Source: Corynebacterium callunae DSM 20147
GTDB taxonomy: Bacteria > Actinomycetota > Actinomycetes > Mycobacteriales > Mycobacteriaceae
Length of the DNA: 64,000 bases
Reading direction: 5' to 3'
Assembly (NCBI RefSeq): GCF_000344785.1
Contig: NC_020506.1
Coordinates: 620,001-684,000 of the forward strand
The translations under genes were made by a program, and so were the position numbers. The notes beneath the pieces were generated by a model. That model saw only the letters and a program-made list of their open reading frames with translations, did not search any database and was not told the DNA's origin. This document shows positions 63,296 to 64,000 of the stretch, piece after piece. The first letter of the stretch is position 1. Each line of letters opens with the position of its first letter.

Positions 63296-64000
63296 TTCCG
63301 TATCACTCAGCGTGGCGGCCTCCAGCTTGGCTCGCAGCGCAGGGGCATCGAGCGCGATGCCAATGAGCACCAGCTCGGTGCCCGGTGTGAGCTCACTAGA
63401 TGCCCAATAGGCGGCGGGGCGGATGCTTAAATTGGGACCAGCCTGGTGCCACACCTGGACGATGTCAAGATTATCGGACAACCAGCAATAACCCTTGGAA
63501 CGCACCAAACCCACGGTAGAGCGCAAAGCTTCGAGCAAACGCTGCTTATCAAAGGGGCGATCGCTGCGGAAAACCAGCGAACTAATGCCATATTCCTCCG
63601 TCTCCGGGGTGTGTGGATTGGCCAATTCCTCGGCATAACCCTCATAGGTGCGTGCGGTGGCTTCATCATAAAGCTGCGCGCCCAAGATCTCCTCAACCAC
63701 CGGGCGGCCCTCACTTAAGCCATCTACCAGGGGAGAGATCAAGGCGCGGGGATTTAGAGTGTGCACCAGCGCGCGAGTTTGATCGAGGCGTTGCTGAGAC
63801 ACCAGATCGGCCTTTGTCAGATAAATGCGATCGGCAAATTCCACCTGGTCGGTGAGGAGATCAGCAATGGTGCGCTCATCTTCCTCGGCAGCTGCCATTC
63901 CGGCGGAACTCAGCTGGGTGTTGCGCCGGATTTGATCCAAAAACTGGGTGCAGTCAACCAAGGTGACCATGGTGTCCAGCGGAGCGTGATCGGCCAGACG
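63275..64000 (-). CDS. CobW/COG0523 metal-chaperone GTPase, partial at window edge
   Basis: The visible part of a CobW-family GTPase, 241 codons; the frame stays open to base 64000 and reads RLADHAPLDTMVTLVDCTQFL before the first internal Met, so the N-terminus with the Walker A lies outside the window. The D-x-x-G/guanine-specificity part is visible as DRIYLTKADLV (T-K-A-D), and the C-terminal CobW_C domain (YGISSLVFRSDRPFDKQRLLEALR) is complete. Such proteins deliver metals to enzymes; the metal is unknown here. It is convergent with, and overlaps, the thioredoxin-like gene. Confidence 0.85.
   Translation of the reverse strand, partial: RLADHAPLDTMVTLVDCTQFLDQIRRNTQLSSAGMAAAEEDERTIADLLTDQVEFADRIYLTKADLVSQQRLDQTRALVHTLNPRALISPLVDGLSEGRPVVEEILGAQLYDEATARTYEGYAEELANPHTPETEEYGISSLVFRSDRPFDKQRLLEALRSTVGLVRSKGYCWLSDNLDIVQVWHQAGPNLSIRPAAYWASSELTPGTELVLIGIALDAPALRAKLEAATLSDTELTRLLS

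Overview
The window is a stretch of a Corynebacterium chromosome, very probably from the C. glutamicum group (C. glutamicum, C. callunae, C. deserti and relatives). The reasons are a 1140-residue pyruvate carboxylase started with GTG, a 377-residue MetX, a 437-residue MetY and a 738-residue monomeric isocitrate dehydrogenase, all of the size and sequence style I recall from C. glutamicum. Gene order also fits: esrSR - translesion genes - metQNI - dnaE2 - mntR - sirtuin - folD - metX - metY - cstA - icd - siderophore uptake - trpS - upp - pmmB - amiA - lpdA - pyc. No rRNA, tRNA, CRISPR array, transposase or phage gene was recognised. The species is not determined.

Layout. 1-2251: end of an envelope-stress sensor kinase (cut by the window edge), its LuxR-type regulator and a small membrane protein. 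2292-5958: a membrane protein, the imuA-imuB translesion pair with a LexA-type box, and an AMIN-like lipoprotein. 6175-10239: a sucrase/ferredoxin-like protein and a MacB-type ABC exporter whose FtsX-like permease is interrupted by an in-frame TAG. 10350-13156: the methionine importer metQNI. 13320-18395: SOS polymerase dnaE2 and a pair of bacterial PH-domain membrane proteins. 18397-24101: mntR, a DUF457 membrane protein, a SIRT5-like sirtuin, a deaminase-fold protein, trmL, folD and two envelope proteins. 24191-26831: metX and metY, each preceded by McbR-like operator sequence; the metY one is a perfect 38-bp palindrome. 27157-32689: cstA and its small partner, an exported protein of unknown function, and icd. 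32773-37643: a five-gene siderophore/iron operon behind a DtxR-like box. 37816-45964: an MFS exporter, xthA-like nuclease, TRIC-type channel, a two-helix peptide, trpS, a BrkB/YihY protein, a degenerate J-domain/RDD fusion and a D-Ala-D-Ala carboxypeptidase. 46129-50234: an A+T-richer accessory block with an APC permease divergent from an ornithine-cyclodeaminase-family gene and a sarcosine-oxidase-family gene, sharing a region with a 24-bp inverted repeat at the promoter. 50337-56852: an internally duplicated protein of unknown function, a leaderless NlpC/P60 protein with a small helical partner, upp, an XRE regulator, pmmB and amiA. 56991-64000: the single-cysteine flavoprotein LpdA, pyc, a cysteine-less thioredoxin-like TPR protein and a partial CobW GTPase.

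How it works together. The imuA-imuB pair and dnaE2 are two separate loci, both with LexA-type boxes, and would form one SOS mutasome. metQNI, metX and metY are one sulphur-amino-acid regulon by their operators. cstA, icd and pyc are central-carbon nodes. The most interesting candidates are the 46-50 kb amine/amino-acid oxidation block, the leaderless NlpC/P60 pair, the J-RDD fusion, the duplicated-domain protein at 50337-51566 and the nonsense-split permease. Compared with my memory of C. glutamicum ATCC 13032, the carotenoid (crt) cluster and the prpDBC2 cluster expected in this interval are missing.
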